Source: Cycas panzhihuaensis (taxonomy: Eukaryota > Cycadophyta). From it: 64,000 nt of DNA. The DNA lies in the NCBI GenBank assembly GCA_023213395.1, contig CM041465.1, positions 162,695,741 to 162,759,740 on the forward strand, read 5' to 3'. Below, one piece after another: positions 62,827-64,000 of the stretch (the first letter of the stretch is position 1; the number at the start of each line of letters is the position of its first letter). A program made the position numbers and the translations under genes. Below the pieces are notes generated by a model that was not told the origin of the DNA, ran no database searches, and saw only the letters and a list, made by a program, of their open reading frames with translations.

Positions 62827-64000
62827 TTCCTTAACTTTCTTGTATCGTAATTCTCTTATTTGTACTTGTAGAATTCCTTCTAGTTCAATGGTCATTTTCC
62901 CTTCTTCATAAAGCTCAAGGACTATCGTCTGAAGTGTTATTTTTTCCCCTATTTTTTTCTTAAGGCATAATACATGAAAAATGTTGTGAATTGTGCTTCA
63001 TGGTGGTAATATTAAGCGATAGTCTACTTCCCCAATTCTTTCACTAACTTGATATGGTCCAAAAAATCGTGGTGATAGTTTTTGTTTGTTTGTTTGTTGC
63101 ATCGATGTTTGTTTGTATGGTTGAAGTCTCAGAAATACCTAGTCCCTATTTTGAAACTCCTTTCCAACCTTTTTGTGTTCGTTCATTGCTTCATTCTATT
63201 TCTCCCTATGTCCAAGTTATCCTTTAGTATTCAAACTACTTGTTCTTGTTCTTCTCGAATGGATTGTACTTATAATACTTTTGCCCAATTAAGTATAGAT
63301 GGAGGTTTGTATTCATACAACATTTCGAATGGTGTCATCTTTGTTGTTGTATGGTAGGTAGTATTGTACCACCATTCTACTAAGTGAAGCCATTTATGCC
63401 ATTGATTTTATTTATCTAATGAAAAATTTTGCAAGTATCCCTCCAGACATTTGTTTATTGCTTTCATCTACCCATCTGTCTGTGAGTGATAGGCTATGCT
63501 CATATTTAGCTTCGTTCTTGCCTATTTAGTAAATCTTGCCAAAAGTGGCTTGTAAATTTTGGGTCTCGATCACTAATTATGATTTTGGTGAACAAGTGTA
63601 AGCAATGTATCTCATTCATATATACCTCAGCTATTTAACTTGCTTTTGTTGTTGTTTACATGCTCTTGAAGTGTGCATATTTGGTGAGTATGTCCATGAC
63701 TACAAAAACGACATCCTTTCCTTCTGATTGAGGAAGTCTCGTGATAAAGTCCATACAAATTTCTTCCCATTTTTGGTGTGGGATATGCAAGGGTTGTAAC
63801 AACCCTAGGCTTTTTACACATTCACTTTTGCTACGTTGGCAGGGGTCACATTCTAAAACTATTTTGAGGACATCTGCCTTCATTCTTGCCCAATAAAAAG
63901 AGTTCCGTAACTTCTGATATGTTTGGTCTATTCCCACATGCCCTGTTGTAGGTGTCGAGTGGGCTTCTTCTAATAGACTCTTTTTTATTTCAGATGTCTT
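62827..64000 (-). pseudogene. Element E integrase, main part
   Basis: Minus-strand Gypsy integrase cut by the window end. The zinc-binding end has CDPCQRSK, and the core start reads HQKWEEICMDFITRLPQ and FVVMDILTKYAHFKS (63656-63937). Below this, frames are broken. Near 62830-62900 the minus strand reads ELEGILQ and RYKKVKE, leading into the chromodomain-like segment that continues at 50502 with KIVDLKDATW. The two parts are the same gene split by Copia G. The neighbouring D integrase shows the same block order. Confidence 0.82.

Overview
This window is plant nuclear DNA made almost entirely of LTR retrotransposons nested in one another. The evidence for a plant is repeated primer-binding sites of the Copia initiator-tRNA-Met type (TGGTATCAGAGC), plant-type Ty1/Copia and Ty3/Gypsy polyproteins, and captured fragments of a histone H4 gene and a La-type RNA-binding protein gene. 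No intact host gene, rRNA, tRNA or CRISPR array was found. The number of old, stop-riddled elements suits a large, slowly purged genome such as a gymnosperm, but the species cannot be read from the sequence. Letters A to L below are labels used only in this annotation.

Layout. Bases 1-2009 hold scraps: a Gypsy reverse transcriptase (minus), an LTR with a primer-binding site (plus) and a short gag-like frame. Bases 2010-18937 are Copia element B (minus). It is broken by Copia A (4726-9920, 226-bp LTRs, near-matching target duplication) and by composite Copia element C (10291-17231, only 86-bp terminal repeats). Removing C rejoins B's gag frame. Bases 18938-21543 hold a Gypsy gag-protease scrap, a probable LTR and about 1.5 kb with nothing recognised.

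Bases 21549-44792 are a large Gypsy element J (minus). It has LTRs, a tRNA-Glu-like primer-binding site, gag with several zinc knuckles, pol, and an extra 541-codon frame after the integrase. J is interrupted by array K (24120-37455, plus), the main discovery: four nearly identical ~366-bp LTRs alternate with three ~3.96-kb internal regions, and one 5-bp duplication (TTCAA) flanks the whole array. Each internal region has a Copia primer-binding site, a polypurine tract and a gag-like frame but no pol. Each also carries a degraded histone H4 copy and the second RRM of a La protein, both in sense orientation. K therefore looks like a non-autonomous, gene-capturing LTR retrotransposon that became a tandem triplet.

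Bases 44800-46620 are a Gypsy gag-protease fragment I (plus). Bases 46646 to the end form a four-level nest: Gypsy D (minus) holds Gypsy E (minus, 49982-50502 plus 62827-64000), which holds Copia G (plus, 50503-62826), whose 5' LTR holds Copia F (minus, 50661-57173, perfect ATATC duplication).

Most coding regions are pseudogenes. Several of the stops can be explained by single C-to-T changes, as expected of heavily methylated repeats. The genes work together only in the sense of retrotransposon cycles: gag makes particles; protease, integrase, reverse transcriptase and RNase H copy and insert; K would have depended on another element for all enzymes.
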